From Camillea tinctor (lineage: Eukaryota > Ascomycota > Sordariomycetes > Xylariales > Xylariaceae): 64,000 nt of DNA. Positions 1-11,718 of this stretch are shown here, in pieces. Positions within the stretch are counted from its first letter, which is position 1, and the number at the start of each line of letters is the position of its first letter. The notes beneath the pieces are model-generated. The model made no database searches. It saw nothing but the letters and a program-made list of their open reading frames with translations, and was not told the origin of the DNA. The translations under genes and the position numbers were made by a program. Location of the stretch: the NCBI GenBank assembly GCA_022578605.1, contig MU394103.1, forward strand, positions 124,001 to 188,000, read 5' to 3'.

Positions 1-628
1 GCACGAAGCGCTCCAGCGAACTCTGACACGCGACAAGCCTCTGGAGCTGAGTCTGGATCACCTCCCTCGCTTTCGGTTTCTCTTCCCACTCAAGTAATCG
101 TTTGCCAATTGGTATGAGTGCGGGCTGCCACCGCGGGAGGCTGTCGACTACTGCCTGGTTCAAAACCTTGTTGATGAGCTCATAGCAAGGGAACGGAGTG
201 GCGCAATGCCACATGCGCTCCAGAATCGCGGTGGCTTCGGCGCTGTTGCTTTGTTTCCGGAACGTCTCGGCGAGAGCGCTGCCTAGAGGGATCAGTATCT
301 CTCCTAATTGCAGCTTCTGGAACAGGTCCCATCCTAGCTCTAACACCTCTCTGGCGACGGGTCTGGGGATGAAGTCATGGCGTATCACGAAAATTATCTC
401 GCGGTATATGTGGCCAACCCGATAGCCCCGCGCCTCCGAAATTTGATTCCGGACTATGCCCAAGACAAGATCACGACTTAGTTCAAGATAGGAGTCGTGC
501 ATATGTCTGCAGACTTGGACGGCTGCAAAGAGCTGGTCTAAGGTGGGGAGCTCTTTGAGTATTCTCCATATTATCTCGACAGGAAGACTTCGGAGCTGGG
601 TAGTTTGACGCGCTGGAGACAAGCACAT
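1..628 (-). CDS. F-box protein, 5' part only (runs off the window)
   Basis: An uninterrupted minus-strand reading frame runs from the ATG at 628-626 to the window edge, about 209 codons with no stop. Residues 12-50 form a clear F-box: LRSLPVEIIWRILKELP, then a hydrophobic/Cys pattern (AAVQVCRHMHDSYLEL). F-box proteins bind Skp1 in SCF ubiquitin ligases and recruit substrates; that is family knowledge. The rest of the visible part is helical and charged with no second domain I recognise. The substrate-binding end lies outside the window. The start was chosen because it is the first ATG before the F-box. No intron is needed in the visible part. Confidence 0.8.
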   Translation of the reverse strand, partial: MCLSPARQTTQLRSLPVEIIWRILKELPTLDQLFAAVQVCRHMHDSYLELSRDLVLGIVRNQISEARGYRVGHIYREIIFVIRHDFIPRPVAREVLELGWDLFQKLQLGEILIPLGSALAETFRKQSNSAEATAILERMWHCATPFPCYELINKVLNQAVVDSLPRWQPALIPIGKRLLEWEEKPKAREVIQTQLQRLVACQSSLERFV

Positions 629-1372
629 ACTATCGACCCTGGTGGAAGGCGACTTGATACAATATCTACTCTCGTGTAGTATGTTAGGCTATTTCCTATG
701 CTGTATTTGGTGTAGGTGCCGCGATGAGCAAGGGTTTAGTATATCGATAAATGACGCATAATGCGCAATTTAGAGCGGATTCGACATCCAAAAGACGTCC
801 TTGGTGCCTGGTATTCACCCCATGGTGTAGGTGAGGTGTAGGTAAGGTAGTCGAAAGACACCGAATGAATAATGCACAATGGCGATTCCTACGATAATGC
901 GCATCATGATGCTACCTGATGATAGATAATTGACGTATCTGATATAACGTGATAACTACAGATGAGAGCCCCTCCGTGGCCTATAGCATTGGCCAGTTTG
1001 GATTGTTATCGTGCATACTTATGTACTAGGATGGAACCTCGTTGATGTAACCCCCTTTCTAGCCATAGCGTACTTGTGATAGCCCAGACGATCCGCTCGC
1101 GTGCGTGTGGAGAGTGTCGGGAGAAACCGGTATCCCACATATTGTCAGCGGAATAACCCAAGGGCCATATCCAATCAATAAGTGGAGGTGATGGTGTGCT
1201 AACACAGGTCTAGGTCTCTCGGTGTTGTTGGGTTTGATGGTCAGGCGCCGATGCTATATAATGTGTTTTATGAGGGAATGCCGCAATTTATCTTCGCTTT
1301 CCTAACCTAATTCAATACATAAAACCCCTTATTACATTGTTCGCTACTAGAAAACGGGCTGTACATATAGTT
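629..1372. other. Intergenic, no gene seen
   Basis: This is 744 bp between the start of the F-box gene and the 3' end of the transcription-factor gene. I see no coding frame with family features, no tRNA and no clear repeat. It presumably holds the F-box promoter and the transcription-factor 3' end. Confidence 0.5.
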
Positions 1373-3936
1373 TCAAAAGTTATCGCTCCCAACATCCCTC
1401 ATCCCCTGGATAAGCTCCTGAGCTAACCATCTCGGATCTCCCGGAGATGTCATATACTCTAATCCCATGATCCAATCCTGTACTGGCACGAAGGGGTCCT
1501 GCAGGCTGGTGCTAGTGCTGAGGGTCGCGCTCTCGTAAGAACTGTCTACCGTGGTAGGCTCAGTAACATGTGTTGGTATAGTTCCTGGCTCCAGGGCTGC
1601 CAGATCGAAATACGGTGTATTGTCTTCTTGTAAAACATTACTATCATTGCCGCATAACATGTTGATAGTTCGCTCGGACAGGGTCTCGAAAATGTCCCGG
1701 TAGTGTGCAGCCTCGCTCCAGCGCTCTGCGATGATGATGAGGACGGTTGTGCAGGCCATACAGGTTTGCATAATCGTTGTCTGTTTTGAGAGCTGCCGGA
1801 TACGGGGTGACCTCCATAAACAGTATAGGTAGGTCAGCCCGCCTAAGAACAGAATGTGTAAACTCCCCCAGGTGAATTGTAGCCGTGCGCCTTTGTTTTG
1901 GTAAAGCTGGCGGTAACGCAGGCAGATGGAGCGTGCGTGCTTAGCACACAACTCGAACGCACGTTCCGAAGCGTCCAAATTCCCACCGACCGGGAGTGGT
2001 GGCGATTGATGGCTGTTGTCAGACGCAGATATGATGAAGGGGCGGTAGAGCAGCAATATTGAATAGTCGTAAGCTAGTAGAAACCAGTTCTCAGAAGTGA
2101 ATACTGAGAGAGGATGTGCAACCGAAAGGTCCAGCTTATCGGGAGTTCCAGCACGCCAGTCTTCTAATTCTAGGCGAAGCGCCTCGATCGAGACTCTATG
2201 GTGTTCATTATTAGCATTAAAAATATTAAGAGGATAATGGCCGTAAAGGTTATCGCTGATTTTGGACCACAATTGGCGAAGCTTTATTACATGGAGCGCT
2301 CCGGTCATAGGTGTGGGAGGATCAGTCGGGTTCGTGCGTGGTTCACGCTGCAAGCCATCTGCAGAAATGTACTCATCACTGATATCCAGGGGAAGCTGGT
2401 TGATATTAGAAAATATCCTCAAAAGGTGTTGTGCCAATAGATAGAGAATCAATCCTACCTCGACATCGATAGCCTGGTCAACGATTCCTACCGGACGACC
2501 CAGAATAAATGATGCCACACGATCTATGTCGTAGGCGACCCAGAAACACCGTTTTGACATCTCCTTGGTCAATGTGTCTGAAGAACTGCGAAACCTCTCT
2601 GCACTTCGGTGATACCCTAGCTCGACGCAGTGACGAATAGCCATACCAGAAATCTTCCTATAATACGCGTCAGTTTCGTCATATGGTACAGTCTGGAAGA
2701 TGCCGAATGGGATTTACCAGAGGCTGACGCCAATCGGTGATCGAATGGAGTACACCGCGTAGCATAAAATTGCCTGTATGGACTGGAGATTATCCAGCTC
2801 CAACAACTGGTTTATATATTCCAGTGCCATCGCACAATACGCCTATAAATATTAGAATGCGGCACATGATTCAACTTCATATTATATAGCATACCTCTGC
2901 CGTCTCTACTTCAGTATGGCCCATTGCTAGGGACCCAATAGCGCATATCTGCAAAGAGTTAGATGGGTAGGTCAACTAATTTCGCCGTAAATGAACTCAC
3001 CATGAGAACGAAAAACAGCGATACTTCACCGGCGGCTTTCGGATCCCCCTGCGCACACGCATCTAAACACTCTTTCTCCATCTTTTTCAGCGTCGGCCGG
3101 TGTAAGAAAGGATACTGCGGATGTATGTGCGTAAAATAGGCATTTGACAGAATCTCCATCTTAGCTGGAGGCGGGAGCTCCTTAGGTCCTGACGGCGCAC
3201 GAGGTTTCGCCCCGTCAGGGTTGCTGTTCTGCGAACTTGTGCCGTTGCCGCGACGCGGCAACCCCATGGCGGCGCTTGCGATGCGGGAGAAGGAAACTGC
3301 CGAGGTCGACCCAAAGTATTGGGGTTCTCGGCCCGTGGCGTTGACGCACAGTAGGGCGACCTCATTGCACAGCGAATCGACGCCGTCGGCATCTATAGAT
3401 CGCGATTCGTTGTATGCAGCCTCGTTGGGCGGCGGCTTGTAAGTTTGCGGATGCTGCGGGAAGTGAGGTTGGTTTTCTAAAACGACATTCCCCGTGCCAG
3501 ATCCTTCTCCGTGCTGACGGGGCATACCTCCCATGTGGTCGATTGCTACATCTGGTCGGAGCTCGTGGAGCAAATTCTCGAGGTAAGCTACCCGGGCCTC
3601 AAGAGACTGGATGTAGTCCCTGGGGCGGTGAAGTCCGGTAGCAGGATCCTCAACCAAACATTCTGCTTAACTAAGTGTTAAAAGTATTTGAACGGATCCT
3701 ACGTTCAGTAAATGAAGAGGGAGTTGATACCTCGACCAGTCCTAACACAATTCCTACACTTGGGAATAGAACCATCACACTAGACACGGTCTTAGTTTTC
3801 AAAAGAGGCAATATGGAGACATGGCGTAACCTCTCACCTTCAGTTTCTTTGTTTTACAGTTGAGACAGGCCAGCATCGTACGTTCGCCGACCCGCGGCCG
3901 CTTAGCTGGGTAGCCATTTGTAACTTGTGAGCTCAT
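1373..3936 (-). CDS. Zn(II)2Cys6 fungal transcription factor
   Basis: A seven-exon model gives 737 aa: 3936-3838, 3779-3731, 3665-3001, 2948-2895, 2842-2718, 2657-2459, 2395-1373. The zinc cluster (Cys 24, 27, 34, 41, 44, 52; ACLNCKTKKLKCDG...KCRNC) is split over the first three exons. A coiled-coil linker (DYIQSLEARVAYLENLL) follows. The middle is the fungal_trans domain, with AIGSLAM, QAILCYAVYSIRSPIG and AMxHCVELGYHR-type segments. The intron at 2458-2396 is 63 bp and in frame, so a naive ORF call reads through it. Such proteins are nuclear DNA-binding activators or repressors, usually of nearby metabolic genes. The adjacent dehydrogenase, racemase and aldolase genes make a pathway-specific regulator plausible, which is inference. 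Target and effector are unknown. Confidence 0.9.
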
Positions 3937-4604
3937 GGACGTGTCTTATAAACGGTTTTATATGGGAAACTTCTTTAATCGATTTTGTCCAAATCGACTC
4001 AATATATCGAAACACAGCCGTAGGATTCTCTTTCTAGATTTCGCATGTCATGTGCTATGTGCTAGCCAAGGTGGGGTGAATAGGATGGGGGGGGGAAGGG
4101 GGGTGGCAGAGACATGGGATAGAAGGACGAGGGTTATCGGAAATCCCATAGAGCGAAAAGAATATCCCTGACGATAACTAGTGGTCTTTGCGCAATTCAC
4201 TAACTATATAGAGGCACTAACACGTAGGCTATAAGATCATTTCTACGTTCAGCTCCTCCAGTCGGCATCGGGGTGGCTGACCTCTACCAATGGTCAATTA
4301 TTGTTGTATTATTGCCTACCTAACCATGGATTGGATAAGAGTCTTCGATAACGCGATCGATGTTGCTTTTATGAATATCTAGTTCTAGAGCATTTGCGAT
4401 CATCTGCATATAACGTCGTTGCATAATTAGTAGGTTAGGTAAATGTCTGGCCCCTGGATACTTCGTTAACACGAATTGCACTCAGGGAAATTGAAGGCAG
4501 CGGTCTAGGAATAGGGGGATTCGCTTGAGTGTATGCAGGGTGTTGGTATTATATAGTTTCTCGCAACATTATAGAGACGGACTATTATAGGAGTTTTTGT
4601 TTAC
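3937..4604. other. Intergenic, upstream of the transcription factor
   Basis: This is 668 bp between two minus-strand genes. It contains a G-rich run at about 4087-4105 but no gene I can support. It should contain the promoter of the zinc-cluster gene and the 3' end of the dehydrogenase gene. Confidence 0.5.
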
Positions 4605-5692
4605 TTAACCCTGAGTCGGAATCTCTATAACCGGAGAATTAGGCTTCCCCTTCGAGAACAACGCCCGAATATTCTCGAAGCATTCCCTTTCGGCTTTCTG
4701 ATAAGCTTTGTCGGTAAGCCCGCCCAGGTGTGGCTGTATGATGACCTTGTCGCTCTGTAGAAAATAGGGGTCTGGCCGGGGCTCGTTGGCGAAGACATCT
4801 AACCCTGCACGTGTAACTTTTCCGGATTCAAGAGCCTTTATGAATTCCGTCTCGTTGATGACAGGTCCTCTAGCTGTGTTAACGAGGAATACCCCATCTT
4901 TCATAGCAGAAAATTCGGCTGCTCCTATTAAGCCGGTAGTCTCGTCATTCAAGGGACAATTGAGCGACACAACATCTGCTGAGGCTAGGAGTTCATGCAA
5001 CGATTTGCAGTAAGTCGCATTGTATTTGGCTTCATTATCCGCCGAAAGCTGTCTCCTGTTGTAATATTTTATCTTCATGTTAAATGCAATGGCCTTCTTG
5101 GCTAGATACTGTTGGAACTGGTTAGTATTTTCTAACCGCATGACGTCTCGGGCTAGTTCCAACAACTTACCTTGCCAATAGCACCCATACCAACGATTCC
5201 AAGAGTCAGATCGGACGGGTCACGCCCCGGAATAAGATTTGCTCCTGCTCTCCAGGTCCCGCCCCGTGCACTCTTCTCGGCATTTGTGGTGTTCCGCAGC
5301 GCCGCGAGGATCAAGAACATCGCCATATCAGCTGTCGCCTCAGCGACGGCGTTGACAGTGTTGCAAAACCAGATCCCTTCACTAGCCATCCACTTGACGT
5401 CGAATTCGTTAAAGCCAGCACTAGCTGAAACAATTATTTTGCAACTAGGTACCAACGCCTTAAGTAGATCTTCATCAAAGGGCTCGTACGGTGGCGTGCC
5501 CATGCGGATGATGAAGCCGTCTATGGGACCGTGTTTCTTGATGTCTTCCGGAAGCAAAGCCTTTGTCTGCGCGCGGTCTAGTGCAGGCAGAACAGAATAC
5601 TCGAATTCCTGGCTGAACTCTTTAATATAATCTTCACCGACGTATTTAGGCTCGCCTAGACACACGATGCGCGGTTTCTTCGTTGCTGCCAT
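4605..5692 (-). CDS. D-2-hydroxyacid dehydrogenase (glyoxylate/hydroxypyruvate reductase type)
   Basis: Two exons (5692-5171, 5108-4605) give 341 aa, the usual length of the family. The intron (5170-5109) has a textbook TACTAAC branch site. The product is an NAD(P)-dependent oxidoreductase of 2-keto/2-hydroxy acids. The Rossmann motif GMGAIG lies at 168-173, and the catalytic triad is Arg254 (NTARGP), Glu283 (ANEP) and His301 (QPHLGG). No targeting signal is evident, so it is probably cytosolic. It is divergently transcribed from the racemase-family gene over a 714-bp gap, suggesting co-regulation, and lies next to a zinc-cluster activator. Substrate (glyoxylate, hydroxypyruvate or another 2-oxo acid) cannot be fixed from sequence. 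Confidence 0.92.
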
Positions 5693-6406
5693 AGTTTATG
5701 CGATAAGTTTTCGACAGTTCTAGAGTCGGTAGTTAGGATCGAAACTTCAAGAGGTGAAGTTGATATTTGGCAGGGAGCCTCAAAGGTTCAGGTAGGATGG
5801 CAACTCGGTTCCACAAAAGCAAAGAGTACTAATGGTAGAAAACATGGAAGGGATTTCTCTTGTTCTTAAATCCGTCCAGCTGCTGGAGCACACAGTATTA
5901 CAACTTGCTAGTCCTCACTACAAAATACAAGCTCTAAGTAACATAAAACGGAGCTCATAGCCAAGTTATTGCTCCCATCCAGTAACTTTTACGTGTTTGG
6001 ATTACCAAGTTAAGCCTTCGCAACTAAGGAGGGTCGGTATGTCCCGCAGAATGAAATGGGGCGAAAATTCACTAAATGCTAAGTCGTGATATAGTTGTGT
6101 TAATCGTGATTTCAAGTTGACTAGCTTAGCCGGTTATCTCCGAGGATGCTAAGGAATGTCAAGTTCTCAGATACTGCCGGTACAAGCCTTTTAAGAATCA
6201 AGGTAGTGGGTGCAAGCCGGGACCGAAGCCGATATGTTACATCGAGACCCCGAAACGTGAGGTAGATATATCGCCTTGATGATTATAGGCTTACGATGCA
6301 CATGATAAACAAAACATACCCCAAAACATCAAATACATCCGAAGGAATAGCTCGAAGTAACACCCGAGCTACCATCATCTTCGAGATTAACACTTCAGTT
6401 ATAGCA
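5693..6406. promoter_or_regulatory. Divergent promoter region of dehydrogenase and racemase-family genes
   Basis: The two start codons face away from each other across this 714-bp region, so it must hold both promoters. No core element stands out enough to call. Shared control by the neighbouring zinc-cluster factor is a reasonable hypothesis. CGG half-sites would need a motif search to score. Confidence 0.45.
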
Positions 6407-7285
6407 ATGAGCAGCCAAAAACAGGAAGACGGAAGCGTTGCGCTTCCAGCGCTCGGCTTTATCTCCATAGATGTTACAATTCACCGGCCATCCGGTGACC
6501 CGTTCAACGAGAAGACCTGGCCGTTTCCAATCATTCGCGAGAAGGCTGATAATTCGTCCGAGACTCAGGTAGTGTCCAAATCGTACGATGATGCCTTCAT
6601 TGACCGGTTCGTCGATGCGGGGAAGAGGCTCGCCCAACGAGGCGCGGTGGGGATCATCACAAGTTGTGGGTTTCTGGCCATGGCTCAGCCCGAGTGAGTG
6701 TTTCTCTGACGGACATGGTGCCAAGATCGTCTGGGTGGGCTACGGGAGGTTTAGGGGAGATACAACTGGGTAAGGATCGTGACTGATTTTCTCCATTACG
6801 CTAAAAGGCTTGCGGCCCGTCTACCAATACCCATCGCAACATCTGCACTCGTGCAAATCCCATCTATATTGACGCTGCTATCTGCCACACACACCGTCGG
6901 CATCCTAACCTATGACGATGCACGCCTAGGCACCGCCCAGCTAGATAAATTAGGGATCCCGTCCGCCCGATGCCATATTCGTGGTGTACCGGCGAGTGGT
7001 GGGCTACGTCAGCACATTCAACACGGCGCTGAATACGTTCACGAAGATATTTCCCGCCAGCTTGTGGAAATCGCGCGAGACATGATTGCGGAGCACCCCG
7101 ATATCGCGGCCATATGCCTTGAGTGTACTAACATGCCTCCCTTTTCTGAGGCCATTCAGGATGCTGTGGGTTTGCCTGTGTATGATGCTTACACTATGGG
7201 GTGCTGGTTTTACTCTGGTCTAGTTTCTAGGCGCCCAAAACGCTGGGGCGCGATTGAACGGGACACATTAGATACTAGGACCTGA
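6407..7285 (+). CDS. Asp/Glu/hydantoin racemase superfamily protein
   Basis: Exons 6407-6693 and 6808-7285 encode 254 aa. The splice joins AMAQPE to LAARLPIPIATSALVQ, restoring the family's continuous core. Two catalytic-type cysteines are present in the expected contexts: Cys87 in GIITSCGF and Cys202 in CLECTNMPPF. The superfamily uses a two-cysteine 1,1-proton transfer (aspartate, glutamate or hydantoin racemases) or, in relatives, decarboxylation of arylmalonates or cis-trans isomerisation of maleate. Which reaction applies here is unknown. The start was taken at the ATG of MSSQKQ; an in-frame upstream ATG at 6296 would add 37 residues not typical of the family. Context with the dehydrogenase and aldolase suggests a role in small-acid catabolism. 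Confidence 0.85.
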
Positions 7286-8373
7286 AGGGGGTTTTTTTTT
7301 TTTTGGTTTGCCAGATGCGATATATCTTATGTAGTTTGAATATCCGCAGAACGCAACGCACCTTTTGCACTATCATGAGTTCCATGCAACAGAAATGCCA
7401 ATGTGAGGAAATATCGTATTGGGGAAAATCTAGTAACAGTGAACTGTCACATGCTGTTCATACTATAAGATATAGCTGTCCCTTGTATATACCATGTTAT
7501 AACCAGATACCCAATTCTTTTGGGCCACTAAGGTACCTTGCATGGTTCATGAAGAATCCACTTCTAATAAAGTAGACCTCATAGCGTTGTAGGCTTATAC
7601 CACTGAGTATAATCATGGCTGCGATAAAGACTCGCAGCCGTATGATAATGACTCTATAAAAAGTCATATCGTTCACATTCCCAATGTATTCCTCTATTCC
7701 GAACTGCAGAAAAGGGGATTGCAGCCATGGAATTAGCAGAATGAAGTTCGCATATTGGACATATCAATAGAAATATAGCGAGCGAGGCCGTAAACCCGTT
7801 TGGCATGGACCTTATAGTTAACGTAAAGGGGAATCAACTCGCTGTAGCGGTTAAAGAGCTTTTAATGTCACTGTGGTCGGCACCACCTGACCATGCAAAT
7901 GTGTGCCAACCTTGGGTTCTATGGGCGAGGTAGTCGGATCGTTGCAGCCGACGTTACATGTTCCATAGATGTATTCACGTCCAAATTCACCAGGCAGACA
8001 TATTGTGATAGGGTAAATCTTTCAGGCCCCCCCTGTATCATAAGCTGATGGCTATTAAACCAAACTAAACGTAACGTCTCATGAATTCCCACCGGGTTAC
8101 TAGGTTTCTTTTCTTTCCTTTTTTTCTTCAATAAGAAGTATGCTGTCCGAGGAACCCTTTATAGGGGTTGAATACAACCTTAACTTAGGACGCTGTGAAG
8201 GTTCACACCGAGGAACTCCACAACGCAACATAAGAATAGACCGAAGAATGACACCGGTCTGGGATCAAGACTTATCATGGCTTAGCTCTTAGGTTTCGGG
8301 TCAACATGGGATTAATCGTAGCGTGGAAGGATCTTCGTTCGTTAGTAATGAAATATAGCTAGCTTTCATTTTG
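7286..8373. other. Convergent intergenic region, no gene seen
   Basis: This is 1.1 kb between the 3' ends of the racemase-family gene and the aldolase gene. It starts with a T-run at about 7292-7303. Short ORFs here lack splice context or family features, so I treat the region as non-coding 3' flanks. Confidence 0.5.
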
Positions 8374-9335
8374 TTATAGTAGGAAGTCTCCCTTGGTTTC
8401 CTTGAGTATCATCTGGTATTCGGGAACAAACTGCATATACATGACCTGCGGAGTCCCCGTGCCCTCTTTCGTATACACAGCTTCCTCATCATCCACATAC
8501 GTCTTCTTCAAGCCGCTCACTGCGCCCCCGACGCTCCCGGGTGCTATCGCCGCCTCGACAAGCAGCTGCGTCTGACAGGCACGCTCGAGCGCAATGAAGA
8601 AGGCTGCGGCCTCGGCGATAGTACCACCACAGGTAAGCAGCCCGTGGTTCTGCAGGATAATGTTCTTTTTGGTGGGGCCGAGGGCTTCCGCGATGTTCCG
8701 CCCTTCCTCCGGCGCGAACACGACGCCGCCAAAGTTGGCATACATGGCCAGGTCATCGTAGAACATACAGCTGTCCTGGTTGAGCATGTCGATGGGACGG
8801 CCGAAGGTGCTCCAGGCCCGCCCGTAGGGCGAGTGCGTGTGGCAGGCCGCGTTGATGTCCGGTCGCGCCTCATGGATGGCCGCATGGATGATGAACCCAG
8901 CTTTGTTCACGGGCGCGTCTGCGCCCCCGATGCGGTTCCCCTGCCTGTCGATGTGAACCATGTCCGACACGGTCAGCACACCGAAATGCACACCGTAGGG
9001 GTTGATCCAGAACGTGTTCGGATCAACCGGATCTGCAGCATGTATAAGTACTTCCCACATGTCTGGACTTGGACGTTTCATCGCAGCGGGTTACCTCTAA
9101 GGCTGATATGTCCGCTGCCGCCGTCGGCGAAGCCAAGCTTGGCAAAAATGCGGAACGCGCCCGCCATCTGCTCTAACTGCCATTTCCGCTGTGCCTCGAG
9201 ACTTTCCGGGCGGGGAATATGATGAAGGCGTTTAGTGTCTCCGCGGGGCTTCTTGGGAGCCCCGTTGATTGCCGCATCGCCCCCAGACGATACATGAGAT
9301 GGTTGAGCGACTGTAGTGGTCGTTGTTGTCGACAT
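8374..9335 (-). CDS. Class II aldolase/adducin domain protein
   Basis: Exons 9335-9095 and 9032-8374 encode 299 aa, typical of fungal members. The splice joins GHISLR to DPVDPNTFWINPYG, the conserved N-terminal core. Metal-ligand histidines appear in AACHTHSPYGRAW and QNHGLLT. The acidic catalytic position of bacterial fuculose-phosphate aldolases would lie in the GSGHISLR region; here that segment reads GGSGHIS. The family includes L-fuculose- and ribulose-phosphate aldolases/epimerases and non-enzymatic adducin-like proteins, so a zinc-dependent C-C lyase is the default guess. It is the last member of a run of metabolic genes next to a zinc-cluster regulator. The N-terminal 45 residues are low-complexity (TTTTTT) and probably flexible. 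Confidence 0.9.
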
Positions 9336-10153
9336 GATTGGATAAGATAAGCGCTATCTAGAAGAACCTCACGATGATTTTCGGAGGGTGGTTCTTACGG
9401 GCTTGCTTTCAGGATTAATAGTGCCCAAGATACCATGATCATACTCTTCAACAACCATAACCCTTGATGATACTGTCCCGAACCCGGGTGGCGAAATCGG
9501 GAAGTGCCGAGACTGGCTGAACTTCACGGGAGTGGGTACTCCAACGTCGCAAGGAGCGGAGTGGTTGTTCCTTAGGATGCATCCCTCCGGTTCTTCTGAT
9601 CGGGAACTAGATAGTATCTTGCAGAATACAATGTGGGAACCACAGAGTATCACACGACGGGGTGTCGCTATAGGAAGGAAATAAATCATAACTTAAAGTT
9701 GACGCCCTGGCTTCACGGTTAGGTATGTGCACTCCATGACTTCGATATATTAAAGCGAAATCTGTTGCTATACTGTGGTAATTCTCTTATATCCGTATAG
9801 TTGACGTTTGGAATATATTTAACCTAGGTTAATCACTGGAATTTATGAGTTATCATATTTTTATTCCTAATTAGTATGTAGAGCAACGCGATTGGCTGCA
9901 GTGCAGATATAGAAATGCCTTGGTTGATATCAGTGCCACTCAAGCTGTCAAGCCAAGTATATATATGCCCCCTAAAATTTGAGTGCATGTAACGATCCAG
10001 GCAGATTGTCTCACAATAGAAGCTGCATATTGAGAAATACGCAGGCAGCCTCGTCTTGTTACATTCCTAATGTATAGACACATTGCATAGCAGAGAAAAA
10101 AAGAAGTCAAGACGAAGTAATAAAAAATATTGGTTTCTAGTGATGAGATATTA
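9336..10153. other. Intergenic, upstream of aldolase gene
   Basis: This 818-bp stretch holds the aldolase promoter and, at its right end, the termination region of the tRNA gene. It becomes AT-rich from about 9780. I see no further gene. Confidence 0.5.
10122..10127 (-). terminator. Pol III terminator of tRNA-Arg
   Basis: A run of six T on the minus strand (AAAAAA on the plus strand) lies 27 bp past the tRNA 3' end. This is a standard RNA polymerase III stop signal. Confidence 0.7.
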
Positions 10154-10245
10154 TGATCAAGATGGGATTCGAACCCACAATCTTCTGATTATCTAAACCC
10201 TGTATGAGCTCGTAGTCAGACGCCTTGCCATTGGGCCACTCGACC
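10154..10245 (-). tRNA. tRNA-Arg(ACG) with intron
   Basis: The 92-bp gene folds into a complete cloverleaf of 72 nt after removing a 20-nt intron (10209-10190) just 3' of position 37. Acceptor stem GGTCGAG pairs with CTTGATC, with two G-U pairs and discriminator A. The D stem is GCC/GGC, the anticodon stem TCTGA/TCAGA, the loop CTACGAA with anticodon ACG, and the T stem GTGGG/CCCAT with loop TTCGAAT. The B box matches GGTTCGAATCC and the A box region TGGCCCAATGG. The intron sits at the canonical eukaryotic position. A T6 terminator follows. Confidence 0.93.
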
Positions 10246-10696
10246 ACTTACAAGATCTGAGTTGATCTATGCGCTCCAATGCTCTTGTTTCCAAGCATAT
10301 TTTCAAAGTCGTGTCTGAGTTCTATTTTTTTTTGGAATGATTAGGGCTTAAACGGCCGTGATAAAATATTTTTGAGTTAGTTTGTTCTGTCTCCTTGGAC
10401 CCATTTGGAACCAAGCGAGTGCTAACAAGGAACACAGGTTTGTCATCTCACTATGGGTATATATTAGTGGATGATACCCGCATATTAGAATATGTCCAAA
10501 GCTTAGGTAACGGGTATATAATTAATTATTTTTAGGGGCAACTATCTAGTTGCTAGGTTATTTACTTCACAGCACCCAAAGATGTAGGCAAAGATACGAT
10601 ATCTGTCGTTAAACTACAATATCATGTCGACCAATGTCCTTCAGTAATAACTCCAATAGACATATGATCGTCCAGAATCTTCTCAATTTTGGCTTC
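10246..10696. other. Intergenic, no gene seen
   Basis: This is 451 AT-rich bases between the tRNA 5' side and the 3' end of the next minus-strand gene. No coding frame or RNA structure is evident beyond the tRNA upstream region. Confidence 0.5.
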
Positions 10697-11718
10697 TTAT
10701 ATTATAATATGGCGTGGGTCGGCCCTTGGTAATTCAGTTAATAGTTCAGCCGGTGCTGAATTGCGACGAATAGGGTTACGCTTCGTTGGCTCCTTCTTGC
10801 TGACTGCTCGCCAAGACACGTATCCGTCTCTGCAGTGATCAAATTTGAGGCGGTCTTTGGCAGCGTAAAATTCCTTGAAAGATAGGGATACCTCTAAGCC
10901 CGGCTGCTCCAACTGCCTTGGTTTGATGGGATACCCTTCAACAATCAGTGGGCTTGAAAATAGTCGCTGCCAAGAGCCACTACCTTTGGGGTATTTTGGT
11001 CTAGTATCGGTCTTATTGTATGTTACGGAGATGTAAGCGGTGCGAGCCAGCTCTGGTAGTTGTTCCATTTCGCAAGTTTTAGAAGGGGTTTCTGGAACGG
11101 TCTTGTCGTGGAGTTCTGCCGAGTAATAGCATGGAAGGCCGCACGGGTCTGTTTGCATATCGTTACGAAGCGCCGTAGAAACCCATAAGAGTGGCTCAAC
11201 TACACCAACCAAGCCAGGTTTTTCCCCTGTCACCTCGAAAAAGGTAGTCCCGGGATAAATCTCGGCGGCAATTTTAGTTTTGCTAGTTTCGCTAGTTTCG
11301 CTCGATAGAACATCTTCACAAATTAGACCAGTAAATAGAAGAGCAAAAAAAGACAAAGCTTGGACTCACCCTCATATATAGCACCATACCCGTTATTGAG
11401 AAGGCACTTCAGTGATTTAAGAAAATCAACACCCGCATGCCCCCAAGTGCACTCCATGTATTCTGAGATATTGGTTGCTTCGACATATGTGTCGTCCCCA
11501 GAGATGGCCACAGTTTCAAAAAGAGATTCACTGTATTCCTGATCATATTGTTGTTTAGAGTAGGCAAAAACATCCCAGGCCAGCGTGAACTTTACAGTGT
11601 ACAAGGACGACAACTCTTTTGGGCTGGTTTTGCCATCCTGTAAGCTCTGTTTATTTCTCTCATCGATGTCTTCTAGAATTTCAAGGAACTGCTGGCGATG
11701 TTTTTTCATGCAAGCCAT
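10697..11718 (-). CDS. Uncharacterised fungal protein, partner gene of module 1
   Basis: Exons 11718-11370 and 11313-10697 encode 321 aa. I do not recognise a named domain. The C-terminal half has a segment (about 231-262) reading SWQRLF, IVEGYPIKPRQ and GLEVSLSF. I recall a similar 'GYPI...R...GLE' pattern from uncharacterised fungal proteins, but cannot verify it. The N-terminal third is charged and helical. The first 116 residues end at a clean GTGAGT donor, and the acceptor restores an Asp codon. The ATG was chosen within the ORF because the extension upstream starts at GTG. It is head-to-head with the small gene at 12811, as the CorA-like and kinase genes are with their small neighbours. 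Confidence 0.7.

Noticed and set aside
8644..9222. 192-aa plus-strand frame over the aldolase gene
   Set aside because: It is a shadow of the class II aldolase coding sequence, with no family features.
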